Source of the DNA: Dietzia cinnamea NBRC 102147 | GTDB taxonomy: Bacteria; Actinomycetota; Actinomycetes; Mycobacteriales; Mycobacteriaceae | Reading direction: 5' to 3' | DNA: 64,000 nt | NCBI RefSeq assembly: GCF_001571065.1 | Contig: NZ_BCSW01000002.1 | Span: forward strand, 1 to 64,000 | Part shown: positions 9,027 to 17,548 of the stretch, piece by piece | Numbering within the stretch: position 1 is the first letter of the stretch | Layout: each line of letters opens with the position of its first letter | The notes under the pieces: generated by a model | Told to the model about the DNA's origin: nothing | What the model saw: the letters and a program-made list of their open reading frames with translations, nothing else | Databases searched by the model: none | Program-made: the position numbers and the translations under genes

Positions 9027-9068
9027 CGACCCCCGGCCCCCGCCACGACGGCGGTGGGCCGGGGGTCG
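9027..9068. terminator. Bidirectional GC-rich hairpin
   Basis: A perfect 13-bp stem (9027-9039 with 9056-9068) whose 16-base loop can pair further. No T-tract. It lies between the convergent thiolase and alcohol dehydrogenase genes and can serve both. The remaining 140 bp to 9209 hold no clear gene. Confidence 0.6.
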
Positions 9069-9209
9069 CTGCGTGTGCGGGTCATCCGGCGTGCGCGCGG
9101 TACCCGGCGGCCGCCGCACCGCCTATTGCCGTTCGCCACCATCCAGAAGACGATTTCGCCTGTGTCGACCGAGTAGATCTGTGCGAAAGGCTCTTCTCGA
9201 CGCGTGAGT

Positions 9210-10313
9210 TCAGTCGCCGGTGAGGACGATGGCGCGCCCGAGCACCTCGCCACGGTCGAGCGCCTCGTAGGTCCGCGGCGCCTCGGCCATCGGGACACGC
9301 CGCGAGATGACCTGGCCGAGGTCCAGCTTGCCGGCGGCCAGCAGGCGGATGAGGGCGGGGACGTCCTGTCGGGCCCGCGCTCCGTACGAGCCCTTGATCT
9401 GGATCTTCCGACGGACGATGCGCGCCAGGTCCGCGTCCAGCGACGTCCCGGCCGACGGGATGCCCACCACGACGACGCGCCCGCCCTCTCTGGCGACCTC
9501 GGTGGCTTGGCGGGTCGTGACCGCGGAGCCGAGCGCCTCGAATGCCGCGTCGACGCCCCGTCCGCCCGTGATCTCCATGACGGCGGCCGTCGCGTCGGTC
9601 TGCGCCGAGTTGATGGTGTGGGTGGCGCCCATACGGCGGGCGAGCGCGAGCTTGTCGTCGTCGACGTCGATCGCGATGACCGATTCCGCGCCGCTCACCG
9701 CGGACAGCTGGACGATGTTCTGGCCGACGCCGCCGACCGCCACCACCGCGACCGACTCCCCGGTGCGGACATCGCCGACGTTGCGGACCGCCCCGTATGC
9801 GGTGAACATCGAGCACCCGAGGATCGCCGAGTCGGTCAGGTCCAGTTCCTCGGGGAGGGGGAACACGGCCGTGGCCGGGGTGACGCTGTACTCGGCCAGC
9901 CCGCCCATGGAGTACATGGACAGCGGTTCGCCGGAGGCCCGGCGGAGCCGGCTCTCGCCGTCGTACAGGGTGCCCCGCAGCCGGTTGTACTCGAAGAACG
10001 TGGAGCAGATGTCCTCCATGCCGCGCGCGCAGTTCTCGCAGTAGCCGCACGGCATGATGAACGAGCCGACCACGCGGTCGCCGGGGCGAACGGTGGTGAC
10101 GCCGCGGCCGACCTCGGCCACGACGCCCGAGATCTCGTGGCCGAGCACGCCGGGGAGCGGGAATCCGACCTCGCCCTTCATGACGTGGAGGTCGGTGTGG
10201 CACACCCCGCAGGCGTGGTTGTGCACGAGGACCTCGCCCTCGCGGGGTTCGGGGATCGGGATGTCCTCGATCACCAGCGGGGATCCGGTCTCGACACACA
10301 CGGCGGCCTTCAT
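9210..10313 (-). CDS. Zinc-dependent alcohol dehydrogenase (MDR)
   Basis: A 367-residue medium-chain dehydrogenase. The catalytic zinc site is C38 with H59-E60 (GHE), and the structural zinc site has C89, C92, C95 and C103. The Rossmann loop AVGGVGQN is followed by an acidic strand end (AIDVDDDK), which favours NAD. The C-terminus resembles the class III/NDMA-like alcohol dehydrogenases of actinobacteria. It faces the thiolase convergently and is divergent from the acyl-CoA dehydrogenase at 10450. It may feed an alcohol into the acyl-CoA pathways on either side, but its substrate is unknown. A TACAGT box 7 bases before the ATG suggests a leaderless transcript. Confidence 0.92.
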   Translation of the reverse strand: MKAAVCVETGSPLVIEDIPIPEPREGEVLVHNHACGVCHTDLHVMKGEVGFPLPGVLGHEISGVVAEVGRGVTTVRPGDRVVGSFIMPCGYCENCARGMEDICSTFFEYNRLRGTLYDGESRLRRASGEPLSMYSMGGLAEYSVTPATAVFPLPEELDLTDSAILGCSMFTAYGAVRNVGDVRTGESVAVVAVGGVGQNIVQLSAVSGAESVIAIDVDDDKLALARRMGATHTINSAQTDATAAVMEITGGRGVDAAFEALGSAVTTRQATEVAREGGRVVVVGIPSAGTSLDADLARIVRRKIQIKGSYGARARQDVPALIRLLAAGKLDLGQVISRRVPMAEAPRTYEALDRGEVLGRAIVLTGD

Positions 10314-10320
10314 GGCGCCG

Positions 10321-10326
10321 ACTGTA
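10321..10326 (-). promoter_or_regulatory. -10 box of the alcohol dehydrogenase (leaderless)
   Basis: TACAGT on the minus strand ends 7 bases before the ATG at 10313. Confidence 0.5.
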
Positions 10327-10388
10327 CTCAGGCGCCGGCGCCCACCTCAGCAGATCCGATGGCACTCAGGGGCGGATGAAGCTCCCCG

Positions 10389-10408
10389 CTAACGATGATC
10401 ATAGTTGG
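10389..10408. promoter_or_regulatory. Imperfect 20-bp inverted repeat, candidate operator
   Basis: CTAACGATGATCATAGTTGG has a perfect ATGATCAT core and outer AAC/GTT arms; only two of ten base pairs do not match. It lies 42 bp upstream of the acyl-CoA dehydrogenase start, just before a possible -10 box TAGCAT (10409-10414). The GntR protein at 12696 or the TetR protein at 754 could bind it; this is inference. Confidence 0.4.
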
Positions 10409-10449
10409 TAGCATCCAGGCGACGCGCTGGAAGCGGCGGAAGGCGGGCG

Positions 10450-11640
10450 ATGAACACGACGGTGGCGGACCCGGAGGTCTCCGGGGACGATTTCGCGGAC
10501 ATCCTCGCGACCACGCGCGACTACATCCGCACGGTGGTGCTGCCGCGTGAGCAGGAGATCGCGGACGCCGACGAGGTCCCGGCGGACATCCGCACGGGGC
10601 TGGCCGACCTGGGCCTGTTCGGTTACGCGATACCGCAGCGCTGGGGCGGCCTGGGGTTGGACCTGACCCAGGACGTCGAGTTGGCGATGGAGTTCGGGTA
10701 CACGACCCTCGCGATGCGGTCCCTGTTCGGTACCAACAACGGGATCGCCGGGCAGGTGCTGGTGAACTTCGGGACGGACGAGCAGAAGGCGAGGTGGCTG
10801 GGGCCGATCGCCTCCGGGGAGGTGATCGCGTCGTTCGCCCTCACGGAAGACGGCGCGGGGTCGAGCCCAGCGGGGCTGACCACTAGGGCGGTGCGCGACG
10901 GAGCCGACTGGGTGATCGACGGGACCAAGCGTTTCATCACCAACGCGCCGCTCGCCGGCCTGTTCGTCGTGTTCGCCCGGACCCGCCCCGCCGACGCCGA
11001 CGGCACCGGCATCGCCGTCTTCCTCGTCCCCGCGGACACGCCGGGCGTGACGGTGGGGCCCAAGGACGAGAAGATGGGTCAGGAGGGTGCCTGGACCGCC
11101 GAGGTCAGCTTCCAGGCCGTCCGCGTACCTGACGATGCGTTGGTCGGCGGTGACGAGGACACGGGCTACCGGGCCGCGATGACCTCGCTGGCGCGGGGCC
11201 GCGTGCACATCGCCGCGTTGGCGGTCGGTGCCGCGCAGCGCGCATTGGACGAGTCGCTCGCGCACGCCTCCACCGCAACCCAGGGCGGGACGGTGATCGG
11301 TGAGTTCCAACTGGTACAGGCGATGTTGGCGGATATCCAGGTGGGCGTGATGGCGGGTCGCGCGATGGTCCGCGAGGCCGCCGCGAAGTATCACTGTGGT
11401 GAGGACCGCCGGATCGCCCCGTCGGCAGCCAAGCTCTACTGCACCGAGATGGCCGGTCGGGCCGCCGACCTGGCCGTCCAGATCCACGGTGGCAGCGGGT
11501 ACATCCGCGGCGTCCCCGTCGAGCGGATCTACCGGGACGTCCGGCTGCTGCGCCTGTACGAGGGGACCAGCGAGATCCAGAGGCTCATCATCGGTGGCGG
11601 CCTCGTCCGGGCGGCCACGCGGGCGGCGGGTAGCCGGTGA
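10450..11640 (+). CDS. Acyl-CoA dehydrogenase
   Basis: A 396-residue FAD-dependent acyl-CoA dehydrogenase. The substrate/FAD loop [15 protein letters not shown] is at about residues 130-144 and KRFITNAP follows. The C-terminal [10 protein letters not shown] carries the catalytic glutamate at E371. The N-terminal, middle and C-terminal domains are complete, unlike the related gene at 14581. The ATG at 10450 has GGAAGG about 10 bases upstream. It heads a set with a CoA-transferase remnant and an SDR, with a thiolase and MaoC hydratase further on, so it takes part in degrading a CoA-linked acid of unknown identity. Confidence 0.93.
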   Translation: MNTTVADPEVSGDDFADILATTRDYIRTVVLPREQEIADADEVPADIRTGLADLGLFGYAIPQRWGGLGLDLTQDVELAMEFGYTTLAMRSLFGTNNGIAGQVLVNFGTDEQKARWLGPIASGEVIASFALTEDGAGSSPAGLTTRAVRDGADWVIDGTKRFITNAPLAGLFVVFARTRPADADGTGIAVFLVPADTPGVTVGPKDEKMGQEGAWTAEVSFQAVRVPDDALVGGDEDTGYRAAMTSLARGRVHIAALAVGAAQRALDESLAHASTATQGGTVIGEFQLVQAMLADIQVGVMAGRAMVREAAAKYHCGEDRRIAPSAAKLYCTEMAGRAADLAVQIHGGSGYIRGVPVERIYRDVRLLRLYEGTSEIQRLIIGGGLVRAATRAAGSR

Positions 11641-11939
11641 CCGCCGCGGGGTCGGTGGGTGGTTCGCCCGACTCGGCGGAGCGGGCCGACAGTCCGGACC
11701 GGTTCGGTGTGCCGGCGGCGCGGCTCAACGACGTCGCCGGGCTGATCGAGCACCCGCAGCTCGAGGCCCGGAACCGCTGGCGCGAGGGGGAGACCCCGGC
11801 CGGCCCGGTCCGCGGACTGCTGCCGCCGATGACGTTCTCGGACGTCGAACTGCCGATGGGACGCGTGCCGGCGCTGGGCGAACACACCGAGGCGATCCTG
11901 GCCGAACTGGCCGGGGCACTGGACGAAGGGGACACATGA
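11637..11939 (+). pseudogene. C-terminal remnant of a CaiB/BaiF-type CoA-transferase
   Basis: This 100-codon ORF encodes only the last part of a family III CoA-transferase ([20 protein letters not shown], then a [17 protein letters not shown] stretch and a [14 protein letters not shown] end). Complete members have about 380-400 residues and carry their catalytic aspartate near residue 170, which is absent. The ORF opens with a GTG that overlaps the upstream TGA (GTGA) and closes in a 4-bp overlap with the SDR start, so the reading frames remain coupled. An internal deletion that removed the first three quarters of the gene is the simplest explanation. Confidence 0.75.
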
Positions 11940-12679
11940 TGGGACTGCTCGAGGGTCGGACCGCGGTCGTCACGGGGGCCGCGCGCGGGATCGGGCTGGA
12001 GATCGCCCGGACGTTCATCGCGAACGGGGCCCGGGTGGTGATCGGAGACATCGACGACGAGGCCGGCACCGCGGCGGTCGCCGACCTGGGGGGCGAGGAC
12101 AACGCACGGTACGTGCACTGCGACGTGCGGGACGGCGCCGCGGTCGAGGCGATGATCGACGTCGCCGAGGAGGCGTTCGGGCCGCTCGGGGTGTTCGTCA
12201 ACAACGCCGGGGTCACCCGCGACGCCACGATGCGCAAGATGACCGAGGAGCAGTTCGACGACATCATCGCCATCCACCTCAAGGGAAGCTGGAACGGCAC
12301 CCGCGCGGCGGCGGGGCGCATGCGCGGCCACGGGGGCGGGGCGATCGTCAACATCTCCTCGATCTCCGGGAAGGTCGGGCTGGTGGGCCAGACCAACTAC
12401 TCGGCGGCCAAGGCCGGGATCGTCGGACTGACCAAGGCCGCGGCCAAGGAGGTCGCCTTCGCGGGCGTGCGCGTCAACGCCGTCCAGCCCGGGCTCATCC
12501 GGACCGCGATGACGCTCGCGATGCCCGAGCACATCTGGGAGGAGAAGATGGCCGAGATCCCCATGGGGAGGGCGGCCGAACCGAGCGAGGTCGCGCAGGT
12601 GGTGCTGTTCCTCGCCAGCGACATGTCGAGCTACATGACCGGCACGGTCCTGGAGATCACCGGCGGTCGGCACATCTGA
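11936..12679 (+). CDS. Short-chain dehydrogenase/reductase (FabG-like)
   Basis: A 247-residue SDR with [12 protein letters not shown] (cofactor), [16 protein letters not shown] (catalytic Ser), YSAAKAG (catalytic Tyr/Lys), and an EITGGRHI end. Length and motifs match FabG-type 3-oxoacyl reductases or 3-hydroxyacyl-CoA dehydrogenases; with acyl-CoA dehydrogenases around it, the latter is more likely. The first of two tandem ATGs overlaps the stop of the preceding remnant (ATGA). The gene ends 16 bp before the convergent GntR gene. Confidence 0.92.
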   Translation: MMGLLEGRTAVVTGAARGIGLEIARTFIANGARVVIGDIDDEAGTAAVADLGGEDNARYVHCDVRDGAAVEAMIDVAEEAFGPLGVFVNNAGVTRDATMRKMTEEQFDDIIAIHLKGSWNGTRAAAGRMRGHGGGAIVNISSISGKVGLVGQTNYSAAKAGIVGLTKAAAKEVAFAGVRVNAVQPGLIRTAMTLAMPEHIWEEKMAEIPMGRAAEPSEVAQVVLFLASDMSSYMTGTVLEITGGRHI

Positions 12680-12695
12680 CACCGCGCCGCGCCCG

Positions 12696-13475
12696 TCACC
12701 AGGCGAGGTCCCATCGGATCGGCTGCTCCAACGCCGCGCGGAACTTCTTCTTCAGATAGTGGTGGTGGTCCGTGATGTGCTGCGCCATGAGGTCGTGGGC
12801 CGCCACGGCGTCGCGGTCGGCGATCGCCCGGTAGATGTCCTCGTGGATCGCGCACGTGTGATCGCGCTGTCGCTTCGGGTAGGCCACCCCCATGGATGCG
12901 CCCGCCAGGATCCCGAGCAGCGCGTCGAAGAGATAGCCGAACAGGACGTTGCCCGACCCCCACGCGATGAGGGCGTGGAACCGCTCGGAGTCGTCGGTGA
13001 AGTACTCACCCCCCTCGGCCCCCTCGCGCGTGGCCTCGACGTTGAGGCGGAGCTCCTCCAGCGCCTCGCGGCTCATCCGCGCGGCGGCGAGCCTCGCTAT
13101 CGACGGCTCCATCGCCGCCCTCGCCTCCATGATCGTGGAGAACGGGGCGTTCTCGAACTGCATGAGCAGGCTCAACGCGGCGGCGAGCGTCCCGCCGTCG
13201 GGCTGCTGGACGATCGGGCCGCCACCCGGCCCGGGTTTGAGGGTGATCGCCCCCTGGAGCTCCAGGTACCGCAGGGACTCCCGCAGCGTGCCCCGGCCGA
13301 CGCCGTACTCCTCCAGCATGAGGTGCTCGGGCGGCAGCCGGTCACCGACGGTGTTGCCGCGCCGGGCGATGTCCTCGACGATCCGCTTCGCCACCAGTAG
13401 CGCCGTCTTCTGCGGACGCGAGACCCCGCCGGGCCCGCGCTGCGCATCGCCTGTCGTATCCATGTGCACCATCAT
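12696..13475 (-). CDS. GntR family regulator, FCD (FadR) subfamily
   Basis: A 259-residue regulator. The winged helix-turn-helix (about residues 15-85) contains GNTVGDRLPPEHLMLEEYGV and GRGTLRESLRYLELQG. The C-terminal FCD all-helical effector domain includes FHALIAWGSGNVLFGYLFDA and the HITDHHHYL end, whose histidines fit the metal-site histidines of that domain. FCD regulators sense organic acids or acyl-CoA. It lies 7 bp after the MaoC-type gene and shares its direction. The ATG at 13475 has AAGG 5 bases upstream; the ATG at 13463 is an alternative. It is the likely local regulator of the second acyl-CoA set. Confidence 0.9.
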   Translation of the reverse strand: MMVHMDTTGDAQRGPGGVSRPQKTALLVAKRIVEDIARRGNTVGDRLPPEHLMLEEYGVGRGTLRESLRYLELQGAITLKPGPGGGPIVQQPDGGTLAAALSLLMQFENAPFSTIMEARAAMEPSIARLAAARMSREALEELRLNVEATREGAEGGEYFTDDSERFHALIAWGSGNVLFGYLFDALLGILAGASMGVAYPKRQRDHTCAIHEDIYRAIADRDAVAAHDLMAQHITDHHHYLKKKFRAALEQPIRWDLAW

Positions 13476-13482
13476 CCTGCCT

Positions 13483-14475
13483 TCACGGCATGAGGACCGT
13501 GAAGGCCCAGTCCAGGACCTCCGCGTCGCCGTCGGGTCGGTGAGCACGCACCCGGGCGCGCAGGTCGAGTGCGGTGCCGCCGCCCTGGAGCGGCTCGGCG
13601 GTTCCCACCTCCAGCTCGCTGGACAGGGTGTCGCCCTCGCGCACGGGACCGGTGTGATCGCAGGACCGCCACCCGAGCACCGTCAGCATCGCCGGGAGGG
13701 CGCGCGTGGCCTGGGACAGCGCGAGGCCGATCGTGTGTCCGCCGTAGACGAGCCGCCGGCCGCCGGACACCCGCTCGTCGTGGTGGGTCTCCGCGATGTT
13801 GAGCGTGAGCCGGGCGAGTTCGGGCGCGCCGGTGACGACGTCCGCGCTCGAGCCCAGGACGGTGCCGGGCGCGGGGAGCGGATCGCCGGCACCGGGCACC
13901 GCGTCCCGATAGGCCGCCACGTCCCACCCGTCGGGCGCGGTCCACGGGCCGGGGTCGGAGGTGCCGATCGTCGACAGGTCGTCGGCGTGGTCGACGCGCT
14001 CGGGGTCGACGTCGGGGGACAGGGGGAGCATGGCGCAACGGTGGAAGTCCAGGACGGTCCGGCCGTGCTGGTCGGTGGTGGTCATCCGCAGCGCCGCCAG
14101 CCCGGTGGCCGGACGCCCCGGCCGCGGGGTGTTGCGCTTGAGGCCGACCACCTCGGTGCGCGTGGCGAGGGTGTCGCCGAGGTGCGGGTGGCGGTGGAAC
14201 CTCAGCCCTCGGTAGAACAGGTTGGCCTTGACGCGCTGCGTCACGACGGTCGACTGGCCTATCGCGACGTCGGTGACGAGGCCGGGATGGGCGACGGGGC
14301 CGCCGGTGACCGCGGCGCCCAGCTGACGGTCGAGGGGGAGGCGGAGGCGGTCACCGAGGACGGCCTGGTGGGCCGCGGCCACGCCGTCGGTGAGGGTGAG
14401 CGCCGGCGCCCGGTCGAAGACCATGCCGCGCTCGAGATCGTCGAAGAACGGCCCGCCCGCGTAATCGATGCGCAT
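13483..14475 (-). CDS. Double-hotdog MaoC-like dehydratase
   Basis: A 330-residue protein with two hotdog halves. The N-terminal half starts FFDDLERGMVFDRAPALTLT and includes FHRHPHLGDTLATRTEV. The second half contains VYGGHTIGLALSQATRALP and VREGDTLSSELEVG, the hydratase-type core. The length and layout resemble mesaconyl-CoA or 2-methylfumaryl-CoA hydratases and other acyl-CoA dehydratases; the substrate is not identifiable. It forms a two-gene unit with the GntR regulator. A TATAGT box 8 bases before the ATG points to a leaderless transcript. Confidence 0.82.
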   Translation of the reverse strand: MRIDYAGGPFFDDLERGMVFDRAPALTLTDGVAAAHQAVLGDRLRLPLDRQLGAAVTGGPVAHPGLVTDVAIGQSTVVTQRVKANLFYRGLRFHRHPHLGDTLATRTEVVGLKRNTPRPGRPATGLAALRMTTTDQHGRTVLDFHRCAMLPLSPDVDPERVDHADDLSTIGTSDPGPWTAPDGWDVAAYRDAVPGAGDPLPAPGTVLGSSADVVTGAPELARLTLNIAETHHDERVSGGRRLVYGGHTIGLALSQATRALPAMLTVLGWRSCDHTGPVREGDTLSSELEVGTAEPLQGGGTALDLRARVRAHRPDGDAEVLDWAFTVLMP

Positions 14476-14483
14476 GATTATCG

Positions 14484-14489
14484 ACTATA
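14484..14489 (-). promoter_or_regulatory. -10 box of the MaoC-GntR unit (leaderless)
   Basis: TATAGT on the minus strand ends 8 bases before the ATG at 14475, inside an AT-rich stretch that stands out from its surroundings and may also hold an operator. Confidence 0.5.
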
Positions 14490-14580
14490 GCGGTGCGGGT
14501 GGGGAGGATGGCGGGGGAACGCCGCAGCCGGCGGCGGGCGACGTGCGGCGGGGTGACCGCGGTGACGTGACGACGACGAG

Positions 14581-15535
14581 GTGGGACAGGTGCCGGAACT
14601 GAACGACGAAGAGTCCTACCTCGTTGCCACGGTCCGCCAGTTCATCGACCGTGAGGTCAAGCCGTCGGCGCGCGAGGTGGAGGACGCCGACACCTACCCC
14701 GAGCGCTGGATCGAGCAGATGAAGCAGATCGGTATCTACGGGCTCGCGGTGCCGGAGGAGTACGGCGGCATGCCGGTCTCCATGCCGTGCTACGTCCGGG
14801 TCACCGAGGAGCTGGCCCGCGGGTGGATGTCGTTGGCCGGGGCGATGGGCGGTCACACCGTGGTGGCCACGCTCCTGGCGCAGTTCGGGACCGAGGAACA
14901 GAAGCGGACCCACCTCCCTCGCCTGGCGACCGGCGAGATACGGGCGACGATGGCGCTCACCGAACCGGGCGGAGGATCCGACCTGCAGAACATGTCGACG
15001 GTCGCCCGCACCGACGGGAACGAGCTGGTCATCACCGGCGCCAAGACGTTCATCACCAACGCCCGTCGCTCGGGCCTCATCGCGCTGCTGTGCAAGACCG
15101 ATCCGGAGGCGACCTCGCGCCACCGGGGGATGTCGATCGTGTTGGTGGAGCACGGCCCCGGGTTGACGGTCTCCCGTGACCTGCCCAAGCTCGGCTACAA
15201 GGGCGTCGAGACCTGCGAGCTCGCATTCGATGGGTACCGGACACCCGCGGACCGCGTGCTCGGCGGCGAGCCGGGCCGCGGCTTCGCCCAGATGATGAAA
15301 GGGCCTCGAGACGGGCCGCATCCAGGTCGCCAGCCGGGCGCTGGGCGTCGCGGCGGCGGCGATGCAGATCGCGCTGGACGCGGTCCGCATCCACGGCGGG
15401 TACGGCTACTCGACCGAGTTCGACATCGAGCGGTACTTCCGGGACGCCCCGCTGATGATCGTCGGCGAGGGGACCAACGAGATCCAGCGCAACGTCATCG
15501 CCTCGCAGTTGGTGGCGCGGGGTGGCCTGGGATGA
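14581..15535 (+). pseudogene. Acyl-CoA dehydrogenase, frameshifted and internally deleted
   Basis: The first 239 codons are a normal acyl-CoA dehydrogenase (MALTEPGGGSDLQN, KTFITNARRSG, ADRVLGGEPGRGFAQMMK). At 15298-15300 one extra A in GATGATGAAAGGG moves the reading frame. The next frame continues GLETGRIQVASRALGVA and then jumps straight to AMQIALDAVRIHGGYGYS, so about 65-70 residues of the C-terminal helical domain, including the SFGKPI-type segment, are missing as well. The end (VGEGTNEIQRNVIASQL) is intact and stops at 15533-15535. Two independent lesions make sequencing error an unlikely full explanation. The start could be the GTG at 14581 or at 14590. Confidence 0.85.
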
Positions 15536-15548
15536 GGAGAGGACGGAT

Positions 15549-16001
15549 ATGAAGGTATTCGAGGGACTGGACCAGGTCGAGGCGGCCGTCGGCCAGCACA
15601 TCGGCTACAGCGAGTGGATGGAGATCACGCAGGAGCGCGTCGACGCGTTCGCCGACGCGACCGGGGACCACCAGTGGATCCACGTCGACCCCGCGCGGGC
15701 GGCGGAGGGGCCCTACGGCACGACCATCGCCCACGGTTACCTCACCCTGTCGCTGTTGCCGGTGCTCGGTAACCAGGTCATGGACATCCGCGGGTTCTCG
15801 ATGATGATCAACTACGGGCTCGGCAAGGTGCGGTTCCCCGCGCCCGTCCCGGTGGGATCCCGGATCCGGGCCGGCGTCGAGCTGACCTCACTCGACCGCA
15901 AGCCCTCCGGCGCCCAGCTCACCACGCTCGTCACGGTCGAGATCGAGGGCGGCGACCGGCCGGCGGTGGTCGCCGAGGCCATCCGCCTCATGGTCGAGTG
16001 A
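15549..16001 (+). CDS. MaoC-like (R)-specific enoyl-CoA hydratase
   Basis: A 150-residue single-hotdog hydratase. The hydratase motif is complete: the catalytic D and H lie in FADATGDHQWIHVDPARA (about residues 37-54), and the GTTIAHGYLTLSLL stretch follows. The family hydrates 2-enoyl-CoA to (R)-3-hydroxyacyl-CoA. GAGGAGAGGA overlaps the end of the dehydrogenase pseudogene and sets the ATG at 15549. It belongs to the decaying acyl-CoA set but shows no damage itself. Confidence 0.92.
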   Translation: MKVFEGLDQVEAAVGQHIGYSEWMEITQERVDAFADATGDHQWIHVDPARAAEGPYGTTIAHGYLTLSLLPVLGNQVMDIRGFSMMINYGLGKVRFPAPVPVGSRIRAGVELTSLDRKPSGAQLTTLVTVEIEGGDRPAVVAEAIRLMVE

Positions 16002-16026
16002 CGGACCGCAGGCGGGAGGACGCGCG

Positions 16027-17274
16027 GTGAACCCGCGGATGACCGAGGCCCTGGCCGACGTCGTGATCTGCGAGCCGGTACGCACGGCGGTCGGGCGCAG
16101 GCACGGCGTGTTCGCGCCGCTGCAGGCCGCCGACCTGGCCGCGGCCGCGATCACCGGTCTGCTCGAGCGCACCGGACTCGGCACGGCCGACGTCGACGAC
16201 GTGATCCTCGGGCAGTGCTACCCCAACGGCGAGGCCCCCGCGATCGGCCGGGTCGCCGCACTCGACGCCGGCCTGGACATCAGCACACCGGGGATCCAGA
16301 TCGACCGCCGCTGCGGTTCGGGCCTGCAGGCCGTGCTGAACGCGGCGATGCAGGTCGCGGTCGGGGTCAGTGACGTGGTGATCGCCGGTGGTGCCGAGTC
16401 GATGTCGAACAGCGAGTTCTACTCGCTCGGGTTGCGTGGGGGCGTCCGCGGCGACCGGGTCGAGTTCATCGACCGCATCGCCCGCGGCCGCGTGACGTCC
16501 GGTGGTCGCGATCATCCCGTCCCCGGCGGGATGCTAGAGACCGCCGAGAACCTCCGCGCCGAGTACGCGATCTCCCGGGAGGAGCAGGACGAGCTGGCCG
16601 CCGAGAGTCAACGCCGGGCGATCGCGGCGCAGGACGCAGGGGTCTTCGACGAGGAGATCGTGCCGGTGCGGGTCCGGCGGGCGAAGGAGGACCTCGTCGT
16701 CGTCGACACCGACGAACACCCCCGGCGAGGCGTCACGGCCGAGTCCCTCGCCGCGCTACGGCCCGTCCGATCGCGCGTCGACCCCGAGGCGACGGTGACG
16801 GCCGGCAACGCCTCGGGGGAGAACGACGGCGCCTCGGTGTGCGTGGTCACGACCCGGCGTCGCGCGGCGGAGCTGGGCCTGCGCGCGTTCGTCCGGCCGC
16901 TGGGATGGGCGGTCTCCGGCGTGCATCCCGCGCGGATGGGGATCGGCCCGGTCCCGGCCACGGCCGAGCTGCTCGGGAAGCTCGACCTGAGCCTCGCGGA
17001 CTTCGACCTCATCGAGCTGAACGAGGCGTTCGCCGCCCAGGTGCTCGCGTGCCTGCGGGAGTGGGAGGCCGACCACGGCTTCACCACCGCTGACCGCGCG
17101 CGGCTCAACGTGCACGGGTCGGGAATCTCGCTCGGGCACCCCATGGGCGCGACCGGGACGCGGGTCCTCACCACCCTGGCGCGGGAGCTCGACCGGCGAG
17201 ACGGACGGTTGGCGCTGGAGACGATGGGTCTCGGAGGAGGCCAGGGCCTCGCGGCGGCGTTCGAACGGGTGTGA
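16027..17274 (+). CDS. Thiolase with one catalytic cysteine replaced
   Basis: A 415-residue thiolase. Nucleophile C96 (DRRCGSGLQAVLNAA), NEAFAAQV and the GSGISLGHPMGATGTR histidine are present. The second catalytic cysteine, normally in a C-x-GGGQG motif, is glycine here (LETMGLGGGQGLAA, G401; codon GGT at 17227-17229, one base from TGT). The enzyme should therefore be impaired in the proton-transfer step, or do something other than normal thiolysis. The GTG at 16027 has GGGAGGA upstream. Its neighbours, a remnant and a pseudogene, suggest that the whole set is under relaxed selection. Confidence 0.88.
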   Translation: MNPRMTEALADVVICEPVRTAVGRRHGVFAPLQAADLAAAAITGLLERTGLGTADVDDVILGQCYPNGEAPAIGRVAALDAGLDISTPGIQIDRRCGSGLQAVLNAAMQVAVGVSDVVIAGGAESMSNSEFYSLGLRGGVRGDRVEFIDRIARGRVTSGGRDHPVPGGMLETAENLRAEYAISREEQDELAAESQRRAIAAQDAGVFDEEIVPVRVRRAKEDLVVVDTDEHPRRGVTAESLAALRPVRSRVDPEATVTAGNASGENDGASVCVVTTRRRAAELGLRAFVRPLGWAVSGVHPARMGIGPVPATAELLGKLDLSLADFDLIELNEAFAAQVLACLREWEADHGFTTADRARLNVHGSGISLGHPMGATGTRVLTTLARELDRRDGRLALETMGLGGGQGLAAAFERV

Positions 17275-17428
17275 GGGCCGCGGGCGGGGCCCGGAGTCGG
17301 CGGCCCGGAGGCGGCGGACGCGGAAGGCCGCGGAGAATTCACGTCGACTTAACTACAGCGATGTGATTCGGGGCGTAGCGTCGGGGCCAACGGTCGGTGG
17401 GGAAGCCGACCGTCGGGAGGCCCAGCCG

Positions 17429-17548
17429 ATGATCGTTTTCCGCGATCGGGAGGGGGCCGGCACCCGGCCCTGTCGTCTCCGGACGACCTGGGCCGACCGG
17501 TCCATCCCGACACGACCGCGGGTGCCGCGGTCCAGGAGCGCGCCGTGA
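17429..17548 (+). CDS. 39-residue ORF overlapping the PIN-PhoH gene, phoAT-like candidate
   Basis: A small basic ORF beginning [23 protein letters not shown] at 17415-17420, 8 bases before the ATG, is a strong ribosome binding site, and the TGA overlaps the GTG of the PIN-PhoH gene (GTGA). In mycobacteria the phoH2 toxin gene is preceded by a short antitoxin gene, phoAT, with the same 4-bp overlap (established knowledge). Arrangement and size match; I cannot align the sequence itself. An upstream in-frame start at 17363 would give 61 residues but has no visible ribosome binding site. Confidence 0.55.
   Translation: MIVFRDREGAGTRPCRLRTTWADRSIPTRPRVPRSRSAP

Noticed and set aside
9130-9209. Minus-strand text reading TRREEPFAQIYSVDTGEIVF right after the alcohol dehydrogenase stop
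   Set aside because: It looks protein-like but has no start, no ribosome binding site and no recognisable family; too short to call a remnant.
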